Source of the DNA: E44-bin88 sp050123275
Lineage (GTDB): Bacteria; Chloroflexota; Dehalococcoidia; Dehalococcoidales; BS750m-G39
Length of the DNA: 64,000 nucleotides
NCBI GenBank assembly: GCA_050123275.1
Contig: JASFHK010000005.1
Span: 1 to 64,000 of the forward strand
Direction: 5' to 3'
Shown here: positions 8,303-17,523 of the stretch, in pieces
How positions within the stretch are numbered: position 1 is the stretch's first letter
Layout of the letters: each line of letters begins with the position of its first letter
The notes under the pieces: model-generated
The model's database searches: none
What the model was told of the DNA's origin: nothing
The model's input: the letters and a program-made list of their open reading frames with translations, nothing else
Program-made: the position numbers and the translations under genes

Positions 8303-9283
8303 ATGGCTAAACCCAAGGTCGCTTTTTACTGGTGTGCGTCCTGTGGCGGTTGTGAGGAAACGGTGGTTGACCTCAACGAAGATATCCTCAAGGTGGCTGA
8401 CGCCGTGGATATCGTCCTCTGGCCGGTGGCACTGGATTTCAAGCGCAAGGACATCGAAGCCATGAAGGATGGCGAAATCGCGGTGAGCTTTATCAACGGC
8501 GCGGTGAGGCTGGAAGAGCAGGAGGAGATGGTAAAGCTGTTGCGGCAGAAATCCGGTCTGGTAGTTGCCTTTGGCGCCTGCGCCCACCTGGGCGGCATTC
8601 CGGGGCTGGGCAATTTCCACGACCGGGAGGCTATCTTTAACCGGGTCTATAAGGAAGTGCCTTCCGTAGACAACCCCCAGGGCATTTTCCCCCAGCAAAG
8701 CACCAAGGTTAAAGAGGGCGAGTTAACCCTACCCGAGTTCTACAACACGGTACAAACTTTAGACCAGACCATCGACGTTGATTATTACCTCCCCGGCTGT
8801 CCGCCGGCCCCCGATTTAATCATGGCGGCGATTACGGCCATCCTTAAAGGGGAGTTACCGGCCAAGGGAACGGTGCTGGCACCCAACAAGGCGCTTTGCG
8901 ACACCTGCCCCCGGGCCGAAAGTAAACCGGAGAAACTATCCATCACCGAGGTCAAAAGGCCCTGGCAGATAAAGATGGACCCCGACCTTTGTTTCCTGGC
9001 CCAGGGGATAATCTGCATGGGCCCGGCGACGCGCACCGGCTGCGGGGAGACCTGCATCCGGGCCAACCAGCCCTGCCGCGGCTGTTTCGGGCCGATTGAC
9101 GGCGTGGTCGACCAGGGGGCGAAAGCCCTTTCCATGGTCGCCTCCATACTGGGGCTGGACGGGGAACAGGACATGACCGAGGAAGAGGTCAAGACCCTGA
9201 TCGACAGCATTGCCGACCCGGCGGGAACAGTCTATCGTTTCGGCCTGGCGGCTTCCCTGCTGCGAAGAAAGAGAATGGAATAG
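8303..9283 (+). CDS. [NiFe] hydrogenase small subunit, MvhG/VhuG-like (group 3 type)
   Basis: A 326-aa electron-transfer subunit. The CASCGGC motif (residues 11-17), later cysteines (a CPP motif mid-protein) and a C-terminal cluster of Cys pairs (CDTCP, a CxxC, and CRGC) are expected to bind Fe-S clusters. There is no Tat signal, so the enzyme is cytoplasmic. The ATG at 8303, 4 bases after AAAGGGGG, is preferred to an in-frame TTG at 8285 lying before the ribosome site. It pairs with the large subunit next door and with the MvhD-like protein further down. Confidence 0.93.
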   Translation: MAKPKVAFYWCASCGGCEETVVDLNEDILKVADAVDIVLWPVALDFKRKDIEAMKDGEIAVSFINGAVRLEEQEEMVKLLRQKSGLVVAFGACAHLGGIPGLGNFHDREAIFNRVYKEVPSVDNPQGIFPQQSTKVKEGELTLPEFYNTVQTLDQTIDVDYYLPGCPPAPDLIMAAITAILKGELPAKGTVLAPNKALCDTCPRAESKPEKLSITEVKRPWQIKMDPDLCFLAQGIICMGPATRTGCGETCIRANQPCRGCFGPIDGVVDQGAKALSMVASILGLDGEQDMTEEEVKTLIDSIADPAGTVYRFGLAASLLRRKRME

Positions 9284-9292
9284 GAGGCCGGT

Positions 9293-10750
9293 GTGAAAAA
9301 GATAACCATTGATCCCATAACCAGGCTTGAGGGACACGGTAAGATAGAGATTTTCCTTGACGATAAGGGCAGCTGCCAGAAGGCCTGCCTCCAGATTCCC
9401 GAACTGAGGGGTTTCGAGAAGTTTTCCGAGGGCAGAGCCGCCGAGGAGATGCCCCGCATCACCACCATGATATGCGGCGTTTGCCCCACCGCCCACCACA
9501 TGGCGGCGGCCAAGGCGCTGGACGACCTTTTCAAGGTCGAGCCGACGTCGGCGGCCAAGAAGATAAGGGAATTAATGTACAACGCCTTCACCGCCGAGGA
9601 CCACATCCTCCACTTCGTTTTTTTGGGCGGCCCCGATTTCGTAGTCGGCCCTTCGGCGCCCGCCGCCGAGAGGAACGTTTTGGGCGTTATCGGTAAGGTG
9701 GGGCTCGAGGTGGGGGGCAAGGTCATCGAGATGCGCAAGCGCATGCGCCAGGTGATGAGGATAATCGGCGGCAAGCCGGTTATGCCCAGCTGCGCTTTGC
9801 CCGGCGGCGTTTCGCGGCGCATCAGCGAAGACGAAAGAAAGACTATCATCGAAGCCGGTGAGTACGGCGTCGAGTTCTGCAAGGTAGCCTTGCAGCTCTT
9901 CGACGACGTGGTGCTCAAGAACAAAGAGTACGTCGATCTGGTCACCGGCGACATTTACGCCCACAAGACCTATTACATGGGTCTGGTGGACGATAAAAAC
10001 CGGGTCAACTTCTACGACGGGACGATAAGAGTGGTCGACCCCGAAGGTAAAGAATACACCAAATTCAAGGCGCAGAACTACCTCGACCACATCCGCGAGC
10101 ACGTCGAGCCCTGGACCTACGTCCGCTTCTCCTACCTGAAGAACGTGGGCTGGAAGGGCTTTGTCGACGGCAAGGAGAGCGGGGTTTACCGCGTGGCGCC
10201 GCTGGCGCGCTTGAACGCCTCCGACGGCATGGCCACGCCGCTGGCCCAGGAAGCCTACGAGAAGATGTTCGCCACGCTGGGCGGCAAGCCGGTGCACAGC
10301 ACGCTGGCCTTCCACTGGGCGCGCCTGGTGGAGGCGCTCTACGCCAGCGAGAGGGTGCTGGAGCTGGCCAAAGACCCCGAGATTACCTCGGACGATATCG
10401 TTAACCTGCCCACCCAGGCCCCCAAGGAGGGGATGGGTGTGGTGGAAGCCCCCCGGGGCACCCTTATCCACCATTACCAGACCGACGAAAAGGGTATTCT
10501 TACCGGGGTGAACCTGATTGTGGCCACCCAGAACAACTCGGCGGCAATCAATATGTCTGTGGAAAAAGCAGCCAAGGCGCTGATAAAGAACGGAGACGTT
10601 CCCGACGGGATTCTGAACATGATCGAGATGGCTTTCCGTGCCTATGACCCCTGCCATGCCTGTGCCACTCATTCTCTGCCGGGGCGGACGCCCCTCGAAG
10701 TGAACGTCTACGATGCCGGCGGCGACTTGGTGAAAAGAATGGTTAACTAG
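9293..10750 (+). CDS. [NiFe] hydrogenase large subunit, MvhA/VhuA-like (group 3 type)
   Basis: A 485-aa catalytic subunit. The NiFe centre ligands are C61 and C64 (RGFE followed by CGVC) and C454 and C457 (DPCHACATH). A 25-residue tail follows His460 and is expected to be cut off by the maturation protease encoded at 13724. The GTG start lies 5 bases after AGGAGG. Most probable role: cytoplasmic H2 oxidation or evolution, with electrons passing through the small subunit, the MvhD-like protein and perhaps the receiver-GltD-ferredoxin fusion. No HdrABC genes are in the window. Confidence 0.95.
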   Translation: MKKITIDPITRLEGHGKIEIFLDDKGSCQKACLQIPELRGFEKFSEGRAAEEMPRITTMICGVCPTAHHMAAAKALDDLFKVEPTSAAKKIRELMYNAFTAEDHILHFVFLGGPDFVVGPSAPAAERNVLGVIGKVGLEVGGKVIEMRKRMRQVMRIIGGKPVMPSCALPGGVSRRISEDERKTIIEAGEYGVEFCKVALQLFDDVVLKNKEYVDLVTGDIYAHKTYYMGLVDDKNRVNFYDGTIRVVDPEGKEYTKFKAQNYLDHIREHVEPWTYVRFSYLKNVGWKGFVDGKESGVYRVAPLARLNASDGMATPLAQEAYEKMFATLGGKPVHSTLAFHWARLVEALYASERVLELAKDPEITSDDIVNLPTQAPKEGMGVVEAPRGTLIHHYQTDEKGILTGVNLIVATQNNSAAINMSVEKAAKALIKNGDVPDGILNMIEMAFRAYDPCHACATHSLPGRTPLEVNVYDAGGDLVKRMVN

Positions 10751-10767
10751 ATTAGGAGTCAGCAGGG

Positions 10768-13011
10768 ATGAAGCCAATACTGGTAGTAGATGACGAAGTC
10801 ATCATGAGAGAGTCCTTACGGGACTGGTTGAGCAGCGACGGTTATCAGGTAGAGATTGCCGAAGACGGCGAGGAGGCCTTGAAGGCGGTTGCCGAGCAGG
10901 AGTTCAGCATTGCCATCCTCGACATGGCTTTGCCGAGGATGAACGGCATCGAGGTCTTCCGGGAAGCCAGAGCCAAGAACCCCAAGCTCAAGGGGATAAT
11001 CATCACCGCTTATCCCTCGGTGCGGACGGCGGTGGAGGCGATGAAGGAAGGGGTGGTCGATTACCTGTCCAAACCCTTCCCGCTCAACAAGCTGGAAGCG
11101 GTAATCCGCAACGCACTGGGCCCCGTCCAGGTGGAGGTTAAGCCCAAAGACGAGGTAGCTCCGGCTGAAGTCGAGCCGCCGCTAGTCGAAGAGGCGCCGC
11201 TGGAAGAGAGGGGGCGGGTCGAGGAAGCCGTCGATTTGGCCACCGGCCAGATATGCTTGCCGCCCTGCCAGATAGCCTGTCCTATCGGCGAGGACATCCA
11301 GCGCACCAACGCCATGATTTCCCTGCTGCCCCTTGACGAAGAGCAGGCCTACGACCAGATAATTAAAATCGGCGACGAAATCCATCAGCAAAACCCACTG
11401 TTCACAGTCTGCAGCTTTATCTGCGGGCTTTGCGAGCGGGAGTGCAACTATAAAGACCACACCGGCGCCGTCAGAAGGATGATGCTGAAGCGGTTTATCA
11501 CCCATCACTATATTCCCTATCTGGATAACAAGCTCCCCTTGCCCTATCCCACCAAGGAAAAAGTGGCCGTTATCGGCGGCGGCCCCGGTGGATTGATGTG
11601 CGCCTACCGGTTGGTGCAAAAGGGTTACCGGGTAACCATCATGGAAAGAGACTCCCATCTGGGGGGCGCCCTGCGCTACATTCCCCAGTACCGTCTGCCG
11701 ACGCGGGTTATCGATAGCACCCTGAATAACCTGGTCAGGCTGGGCCATATCGAAGTCCGTTTCGGCGTTGAGATGGGCGAAGACCGTAACTCGCTGGAAA
11801 AGCTCTATCGCGAGGGTTTCCGGGCGGTGTTTATCGCCACCGGCACTCTTGACCCACGGCCGCTGATGATGGCCAGGGAGACGCTGGCCGGCGCCGACCT
11901 GGACGGCGTTATCTCCGGGCTCTATCTTCTCCACGATATCAACCGGGGCAAGACACCGCCCCGCTTCTACCGTCAGCTTTTGTGGCACAAGAAAGTGATT
12001 GTTATCGGCGGCGGCAACGTCGCCTTCGATGTCGCCCGCACGGTGAGACGGCTGGGCGGCGACGTGACCATGGTCTGCCTGGAGAACGCGGACCAGACTT
12101 CCCGGGACAAGCTTCCCGCCGAAGCCGAGGAGGTCGAGGGCGCTTTACAGGAAGGCATCCTGATAAACTACAGCCGGGGGGTGGAGGAGATTATCGGTGA
12201 GGACGGCCGTTTCAAGGCGATAAAGTGCCCGCGTTGCACCTCGGTCTTCGATAGCAAGGGCTTCAACCCCAAGTTCGACCACGACGACGTTATCTACCTC
12301 GAAGGTGACGTGCTCATGGTTACCATCGGCCAGGGGGTGGAGCGGGCGTTCTTCCGCCGCGAGGAGCTGCTCGACCAGAAGGGCCGGCTCGATGTCGACC
12401 CGAACACCCTGATGAGCTACCGCAAAGAGGGAGTCTTTATCGGTGGCGACGCCCGTCGGGTGGGCTTTGCCGCCGAGGCGATGAGGGACGGGGTGGTGGC
12501 CGCCGAGTCGATCGACAGCTACTTGAGGGGCGAGGAAATGAAAACGGGGCCGGTGGGCTATCAGAAGGCCGCCTTCCCCGAGCTTTCCCACTACAAGCCC
12601 CAGCCGGAGGTCACCTGGCTGCCGGTGAAAGACCGGCTGAACTTCGAACCCTTCGAGAAGAGGTTTACCCTGGAGGAAGCGGTGGCCGAGGCCAAGCGCT
12701 GTCTCTGCTGCGGGCCCTGCCAGAGCTGCAAGGGCTGCGTGATGATGGGGTTGCAGCCCCGTATCGCCGAGATTGCCCTTAACGAGGACTTGTGCAGCGG
12801 CTGCGGCGTCTGCGTGGCGGTATGCCCTTACGACGCGCTGCGGCTCATCAATAGATACGGCGGGCCGGTGGCGAACGTGGACGAAATCAAGTGCAAGCGC
12901 TGCGGCCTTTGCGCCAGCTCTTGCCCGTCCGGGGCGATAAACATAAAAGACGACCTGGCGGTGGATATCGCCAGTGCTTATCAAATGTTAGAAGAAAGGG
13001 GCGAGCTATGA
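10768..13011 (+). CDS. Response-regulator receiver fused to GltD-like NAD(P)/FAD oxidoreductase and 2x[4Fe-4S] ferredoxin
   Basis: A 747-aa three-part fusion. Residues 1-120 are a CheY-like receiver with acidic pair D8/D9, phosphoacceptor D52 and a conserved Lys in LSKPFP, so it looks phosphorylatable. A Pro/Glu-rich linker follows. Residues about 165-640 resemble the GltD small subunit: N-terminal Cys cluster, FAD site GGGPGG near 270, and NAD(P) site GGGNVAFD near 412. The C-terminus has a Cys-rich stretch (about 646-662) and two ferredoxin motifs, CSGCGVCVAVCP and CKRCGLCASSCP. Its place directly after the hydrogenase subunits suggests it links H2 to NAD(P) or ferredoxin, perhaps gated by phosphorylation. 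The link to function is inferred. Confidence 0.85.
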   Translation: MKPILVVDDEVIMRESLRDWLSSDGYQVEIAEDGEEALKAVAEQEFSIAILDMALPRMNGIEVFREARAKNPKLKGIIITAYPSVRTAVEAMKEGVVDYLSKPFPLNKLEAVIRNALGPVQVEVKPKDEVAPAEVEPPLVEEAPLEERGRVEEAVDLATGQICLPPCQIACPIGEDIQRTNAMISLLPLDEEQAYDQIIKIGDEIHQQNPLFTVCSFICGLCERECNYKDHTGAVRRMMLKRFITHHYIPYLDNKLPLPYPTKEKVAVIGGGPGGLMCAYRLVQKGYRVTIMERDSHLGGALRYIPQYRLPTRVIDSTLNNLVRLGHIEVRFGVEMGEDRNSLEKLYREGFRAVFIATGTLDPRPLMMARETLAGADLDGVISGLYLLHDINRGKTPPRFYRQLLWHKKVIVIGGGNVAFDVARTVRRLGGDVTMVCLENADQTSRDKLPAEAEEVEGALQEGILINYSRGVEEIIGEDGRFKAIKCPRCTSVFDSKGFNPKFDHDDVIYLEGDVLMVTIGQGVERAFFRREELLDQKGRLDVDPNTLMSYRKEGVFIGGDARRVGFAAEAMRDGVVAAESIDSYLRGEEMKTGPVGYQKAAFPELSHYKPQPEVTWLPVKDRLNFEPFEKRFTLEEAVAEAKRCLCCGPCQSCKGCVMMGLQPRIAEIALNEDLCSGCGVCVAVCPYDALRLINRYGGPVANVDEIKCKRCGLCASSCPSGAINIKDDLAVDIASAYQMLEERGEL

Positions 13012-13226
13012 AGGAGAAAGTAGAGCAAGCCTTAGCTAAGATAAAACCGGCTCTACAGGCCGACGGCGGTGATGTCGAGCTGGTGGCGGTGGAGGGGGGC
13101 ACGGTTAAGGTTAAGCTGACCGGAGCTTGCGCCGGATGCCCGGTGGCCAGCATAACCCTGAAGCAGGGCATCGAGCGGTTGCTCAAGGAGCAGATCGCCG
13201 AGGTCAAAGAGGTGGTCGCCGTCTAA
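13008..13226 (+). CDS. NifU-like C-terminal domain Fe-S scaffold protein
   Basis: A 72-aa protein consisting only of the NifU C-terminal domain, with the CAGCP motif (CxxC) that holds a transferable Fe-S cluster and the QADGGDVELV signature near the start. Its ATG overlaps the previous stop (ATGA), so it is translationally coupled to the Fe-S-rich fusion. It probably serves cluster assembly for the hydrogenase system. Confidence 0.9.
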   Translation: MKEKVEQALAKIKPALQADGGDVELVAVEGGTVKVKLTGACAGCPVASITLKQGIERLLKEQIAEVKEVVAV

Positions 13227-13249
13227 AACGGCGCCACGGGGTTTGACTG

Positions 13250-13465
13250 ATGCCGATATACGAATACGTTTGCGATAAGTGCCATTCGAAATTCGAGTTG
13301 CTCAAGCCGATGAGCCAGTCGGGGGATGATGCCGCCTGCCCTAAGTGCGGCGGCAGTGCCCGGCGGGCGCTTTCGGCATTCGCCCGCAGCTCCAACGGAG
13401 ACGAGTCTTCGGGGAGCGCTTGCAGCACCTGTGGCTCCAGCGATTGCAGCTCCTGTTCACTCTAG
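13250..13465 (+). CDS. FmdB-family zinc-ribbon protein
   Basis: A 71-aa protein starting MPIYEYVCDKC, the hallmark of FmdB putative regulatory proteins, with two CxxC knuckles (CDKC, CPKC). A Ser/Cys-rich tail (CSTCGSSDCSSC) may bind another metal. It lies inside the hydrogenase operon. The family's role is not well defined; regulation or metal handling is possible. Confidence 0.85.
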   Translation: MPIYEYVCDKCHSKFELLKPMSQSGDDAACPKCGGSARRALSAFARSSNGDESSGSACSTCGSSDCSSCSL

Positions 13466-13480
13466 ACGGGGAGGCGAATT

Positions 13481-13717
13481 ATGCCGGATACGCAGTTTTC
13501 CTGCCATTCCTGCGGTAAAATCGCCGAGGGTGCTCCCGGAGCGACCCCCTGCGAGACGTTGCAGGGCTGGCTGACCGTCTCTTCCTGGGAGGGGCCGGGG
13601 GTGGTGGAGCACTATAACTTTTGCTCGTACAGCTGCCTGGAGTCCTGGGCGGAGAAGAAGGTGCCCAGAGTGCCCGGTGTGTTCCTGGATTCTTTTAAGG
13701 AAGATAAGAGTAAGTAG
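13481..13717 (+). CDS. Small cysteine-containing protein, likely zinc-binding, unrecognised
   Basis: A 78-aa protein with CHSC near residue 8 and FCSYSC near residue 47, followed by an amphipathic LESWAEKK helix; two CxxC-like pairs suggest one zinc site. I do not recognise the family. Tight spacing (15 bases after the FmdB-like gene, 6 before the protease gene) makes it part of the hydrogenase operon, perhaps a maturation helper. Confidence 0.75.
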   Translation: MPDTQFSCHSCGKIAEGAPGATPCETLQGWLTVSSWEGPGVVEHYNFCSYSCLESWAEKKVPRVPGVFLDSFKEDKSK

Positions 13718-13723
13718 ATAGAA

Positions 13724-14173
13724 ATGAATACGCTGGTGCTGGGGATGGGTAACCCCATCCTCACCGACGACGGTGTCGGCATTGAGATTGCCCACCGGCT
13801 CAAGGAGAGAAAACCCGAACTAGACGTAGAAGAAACCAGCGAGGCCGGAATCGCTTTGCTCGACTTTATCGTGGGCTACGACAGGCTGATTATCGTTGAT
13901 TCGATAAAGACGGAAAAGGGGAAACCCGGAGAGCTTTACAAGCTGGATATTGGGGCGCTGAAGCCCACCGCACATCTTACCTCTTTGCACGGCGTGGATA
14001 TCGCCACCGCTTTCGAGCTAGGGCAAAAGTTTGGCTACCATATGCCCCGGCAGGTCAGTATATACGCCGTGGAGGTTAAGGATAACACCTCTTTCGGTGA
14101 GGAGTGCACCGAGGAGGTGGGAAGCCGGGTTTCACTCATCACTGAGCAAATAATAGGGGAGGAAAAGCTGTGA
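13724..14173 (+). CDS. Hydrogenase maturation protease (HyaD/HycI/FrcD family)
   Basis: A 149-aa endopeptidase that removes the C-terminal tail of the hydrogenase large subunit after nickel insertion. It has the family signature GMGNPILTDDGVG at residues 6-18 (nickel-contacting Asp within it), a conserved Asp in IIVDSIKT, and a His in the SLHG stretch. Its likely substrate is the subunit encoded at 9293-10750, which keeps a 25-residue tail. Confidence 0.92.
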   Translation: MNTLVLGMGNPILTDDGVGIEIAHRLKERKPELDVEETSEAGIALLDFIVGYDRLIIVDSIKTEKGKPGELYKLDIGALKPTAHLTSLHGVDIATAFELGQKFGYHMPRQVSIYAVEVKDNTSFGEECTEEVGSRVSLITEQIIGEEKL

Positions 14174-14622
14174 CGCAGACTATTGAAGCCAAAGCCGCGA
14201 CGGAAAAACCCAAGTCGGGATTTAAGCCCAAGATTATCGTTTTCTGCTGCAACTGGTGTTCCTACGCCGGTGCCGACCTGGCGGGCACCTCCAGGCTTAA
14301 AATCAACCCTAACTTCCGCGTAATCCGCACCATGTGCTCGGGCCGGGTGGAGCCTTCCTTTATTTTCCATGCTTTCGCCAAGGGTGCCGACGGGGTGATG
14401 GTGGCTGGTTGCCACCCCGGCGATTGCCACTACAGCTCGGGCAACTACAAGGCGCGACGCCGCATGTTGCTGCTCAAGAAGACGCTCCCCCAGCTCGGCA
14501 TAGAGCCGGAGAGGTTGAAACTGGAATGGATTTCCGCCTCCGAAGGCAGTAAGTTCCGCAACGAGGTCAACGAGTTCGTCGACGAGGTCACAGCGCTGGG
14601 CCCCCTCCACAACGGTAAATAA
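14170..14622 (+). CDS. MvhD/FlpD-like [2Fe-2S] electron-transfer subunit
   Basis: A 150-aa protein of the hydrogenase delta-subunit family. It has the CCNWCSYAGAD motif near residue 30, CSGRVEP near 60, and CHPGDCHY near 88, giving the cysteines for the [2Fe-2S] cluster. In methanogens this subunit joins MvhAG to heterodisulfide reductase; here the partner may be the GltD-like fusion upstream or an HdrA encoded elsewhere. The GTG start overlaps the protease stop (GTGA). Confidence 0.92.
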   Translation: MTQTIEAKAATEKPKSGFKPKIIVFCCNWCSYAGADLAGTSRLKINPNFRVIRTMCSGRVEPSFIFHAFAKGADGVMVAGCHPGDCHYSSGNYKARRRMLLLKKTLPQLGIEPERLKLEWISASEGSKFRNEVNEFVDEVTALGPLHNGK

Positions 14623-14646
14623 AGAGTCCTCCCCCTGAAGGCGGAT

Positions 14647-16953
14647 ATGCTGACCAAACTAGGGAGATTGGCGAGAATAAACGTGCGTGGGGTGGTGCAG
14701 GGAGTCGGCTTCAGACCCTTTATCTACCGCTTGGCCTCCAAGCATGAGCTGAAAGGGCGCGTGCGCAACACCTCGGGCAGCGTGGAGATAGAGGCAGAGG
14801 GGGATGAGGCCAGGCTCAACCGCTTCATTGACGAAATCGAGACGAAAGCCCCGCCCATGGCGCGCATCGAGAGCGTCGCGGTCGGCTTTGCTTCCCCCAA
14901 GGGCTATTCCGATTTCAGCATCGCCGGGAGTTTGAGCCGGCAGGGGCACTACCAGCTGGTCTCGCCCGATATCGCCACTTGTCCCGACTGCAAAAGAGAA
15001 ATCTTCGCTGCCGCTGATAGACGTTATCGTTACGCTTTTACCAATTGCACCAACTGCGGGCCGCGCTTTACCATTATCGAGGACATTCCCTACGACCGTC
15101 CCAAGACCACGATGCGCGCTTTCGAGATGTGCCCGCTCTGCCAGAGAGAATACGATAATCCGCTCGACAGGCGCTTTCACGCCCAGCCCAACGCCTGCCC
15201 GGTCTGCGGGCCGAAGCTGGAGCTGGTCGATAACGATGGTCGTGCCGTTGACTGCGAAGACGTCATTCAAGCCGCTGCACGTTTGCTCAAAGAGGGCAAA
15301 ATACTGGCGGTAAAGGGGTTGGGCGGCTTTCAGCTGGCCTGCGATGCCACCGACGAAGGTATCGTCAATCTGCTTCGGCAGAGGAAGCACCGCCCCTCAA
15401 AACCTTTTGCTGTGATGATGGCTGCCGTAGATGAGGTGGAAAAGCACTGCCATGTCTCCGCCGAGGAACGGGCGTTGCTCGAATCGCCCCAGGCGCCCAT
15501 CGTCCTCCTGCGCTGGCAAGAAGGCTCCGACATCGCCGGGGCGGTGGCTCCCGAACTGAAATACCTGGGGGTGATGCTGCCCTACACGCCGTTGCACCAC
15601 CTGCTAATGCATGAGGTCGGCTTACCACTGGTAATGACCAGTGGCAACCTGAGCGAGGAGCCCATCGCTAAGGACAACGACGAGGCCTTGCGGCGCCTCA
15701 ATAATATTGCCGACTACTTCATCATGCATAACCGCGGTATCTACGCCCGCTACGACGACAGCGTGACCATGGTGGAAGGCGGCGCGCCGCAACTATTGAG
15801 AAGGGCGCGGGGCTACGCCCCCTATCCCGTTTTTCTGCCCTTCAAAGCCGGGCAGATACTGGCCTGCGGCGCCGAGGACAAGAACACCTTTTGCTTAACC
15901 AGAAACGAGCACGCTTTCCTCAGCCAGCACATCGGCGACATGGAAAACGAGGAAACACTGGAGCATTTCGCCGATACCATCGGGCTTTATAAAAAGCTCT
16001 TCCGGGTCAAGCCGGAGATCATCGCCCACGATATGCATCCCGAATATCTGGCGACCAAGTACGCACTGGAACTGGGCGCGGATAGCGGATTGCCCCTGGT
16101 GCCCGTGCAGCACCACCATGCCCACATCGCCAGCTGTATGGTGGAGAACGGCATAGAGGAGCCGGTTATCGGCGTCGCCTTCGACGGCACGGGCTACGGC
16201 GCCGACGGCACCATCTGGGGCGGCGAGTTCCTTGTCGCCGACTACAAGGGTTTCCAAAGGGTGGGGCATTTCGACAACGTGCCCCTGCCGGGCGGAGCGG
16301 CGGCCATCAAGAAGCCAAACCGCATGGCCTTGAGCTATCTTTACACGCTTCTGGGCGAGGACTTCGATTTGTCCGGTTTGCCCTTGGCTACCGTCGACGC
16401 TGCTGAAGTTGATATAATCAAACAACAGCTTAAAAAGAAAATAAACTCCCCCTTGACCTCGAGCGCGGGGCGGCTCTTCGACGCCGTCTCGGCGCTGGCG
16501 GGGGTGCGGGGAGAGATTAACTACGAGGCGCAGGCGGCCATCGAGCTGGAGATGCTCGCCGCCGATGCGCCGGATAATACCGATGCCTACCCCTTTGTTA
16601 TCAATAGTGAGAATGGATTAGGTATAATTAGATTAGGTGAGTTATGGTCGTCTCTGGTGAGCGATGTTAAGAATAAGGTATCAAATTCGTTAGTTTCGCG
16701 AAGGCTTCACAATACGATAGCCAGGATAACCGCCGACATGTGCCGTTCTGTCTCGCAGGACACCGGTCTAAGGCGGGTGGCTTTGAGCGGCGGCGTTTTT
16801 CAGAACCGGCTTCTATTGCGGTTGACCACCGCTGCCTTAAAAAATGAAGGCTTCGAGGTCATCACTCACCGGCTGGTGCCGCCCAACGACGGCGGCGTGT
16901 CACTGGGCCAGGCGGTGATTGCCCATTTCAATAACGGGGAGGTAAGACAATGA
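14647..16953 (+). CDS. hypF: Carbamoyltransferase HypF
   Basis: A 768-aa enzyme that makes the cyanide ligand precursor for the NiFe site from carbamoyl phosphate, together with HypE. In order: an acylphosphatase domain (GVVQGVGFRP near residue 14), two zinc-finger CxxC pairs (CPDC/CTNC and CPLC/CPVC), a YrdC-like domain, and a Kae1-like domain with HHHAHIASC near residue 490. Full family length. The stop overlaps the start of the next gene. Confidence 0.96.
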   Translation: MLTKLGRLARINVRGVVQGVGFRPFIYRLASKHELKGRVRNTSGSVEIEAEGDEARLNRFIDEIETKAPPMARIESVAVGFASPKGYSDFSIAGSLSRQGHYQLVSPDIATCPDCKREIFAAADRRYRYAFTNCTNCGPRFTIIEDIPYDRPKTTMRAFEMCPLCQREYDNPLDRRFHAQPNACPVCGPKLELVDNDGRAVDCEDVIQAAARLLKEGKILAVKGLGGFQLACDATDEGIVNLLRQRKHRPSKPFAVMMAAVDEVEKHCHVSAEERALLESPQAPIVLLRWQEGSDIAGAVAPELKYLGVMLPYTPLHHLLMHEVGLPLVMTSGNLSEEPIAKDNDEALRRLNNIADYFIMHNRGIYARYDDSVTMVEGGAPQLLRRARGYAPYPVFLPFKAGQILACGAEDKNTFCLTRNEHAFLSQHIGDMENEETLEHFADTIGLYKKLFRVKPEIIAHDMHPEYLATKYALELGADSGLPLVPVQHHHAHIASCMVENGIEEPVIGVAFDGTGYGADGTIWGGEFLVADYKGFQRVGHFDNVPLPGGAAAIKKPNRMALSYLYTLLGEDFDLSGLPLATVDAAEVDIIKQQLKKKINSPLTSSAGRLFDAVSALAGVRGEINYEAQAAIELEMLAADAPDNTDAYPFVINSENGLGIIRLGELWSSLVSDVKNKVSNSLVSRRLHNTIARITADMCRSVSQDTGLRRVALSGGVFQNRLLLRLTTAALKNEGFEVITHRLVPPNDGGVSLGQAVIAHFNNGEVRQ

Positions 16954-17522
16954 AAAAAGTGAAGATGGGCCCCCAGCTCATGCTCTGGCCGCACCCCACC
17001 ACGCTGGTCGGGGCCGATGTCGACGGTAAGCCGGACTTCGCCGCCGTGGCCTGGGCCGGCGTCGCCGCCGGTACGCCGCCGGCGGTGGCTGTCGCGTTGC
17101 AGCACCCGCGCTACTCGCTGAAAGGTATCCGCCGCAACCTGACCTTCTCGGTCAATATCCCTTCCCGCGAGCTGGTCAAGGAGACCGACTACTGCGGCCT
17201 CATCTCCGGCGCCAAGACCGACAAGGTCGAAGACTGTAAGTTCAAGGTGTTTTACGGCCAGACGCCCAACGCCCCGCTTATCGAGCAGTGCCCCATCAAC
17301 CTGGAGTGCGAGGTGGTGCACATCCTCAACATGGGCAGCCACGCTCTGGTCGTGGGCAAGGTGGTGGAGACCCATGTCTCCGAAGACTGTCTGACCGACG
17401 GCAAGGCCGATATCGATAAGGTCAAGCCGTTCGTCTTCGCTCCCGGTGGCTACCACGCCGTCGGCGAGACTTTCGCCCCCGCCTTCAAAATCGGCCGGGA
17501 AATAAAGGATATTCGAGGATAA
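16950..17522 (+). CDS. Flavin reductase-like FMN-binding split-barrel protein
   Basis: A 190-aa protein with the flavin-reductase split-barrel pattern: VGADVDGKPDFAAVAWAG near residue 19, then AVALQHPRYSLKGIRRN and FSVNIPS. It probably binds FMN; partner and electron donor are unknown. It overlaps hypF (ATGA) and ends one base before hypC, so it sits inside the maturation genes. That suggests it donates electrons to a maturation or hydrogenase step, but no direct motif proves this. Confidence 0.85.
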   Translation: MKKVKMGPQLMLWPHPTTLVGADVDGKPDFAAVAWAGVAAGTPPAVAVALQHPRYSLKGIRRNLTFSVNIPSRELVKETDYCGLISGAKTDKVEDCKFKVFYGQTPNAPLIEQCPINLECEVVHILNMGSHALVVGKVVETHVSEDCLTDGKADIDKVKPFVFAPGGYHAVGETFAPAFKIGREIKDIRG

Positions 17523-17523
17523 C

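Noticed and set aside
9572..10777. 401-aa open frame on the minus strand
   Set aside because: Antisense to the hydrogenase large subunit with its conserved nickel-binding cysteines; His/Val-rich translation typical of shadow frames in GC-rich genes.
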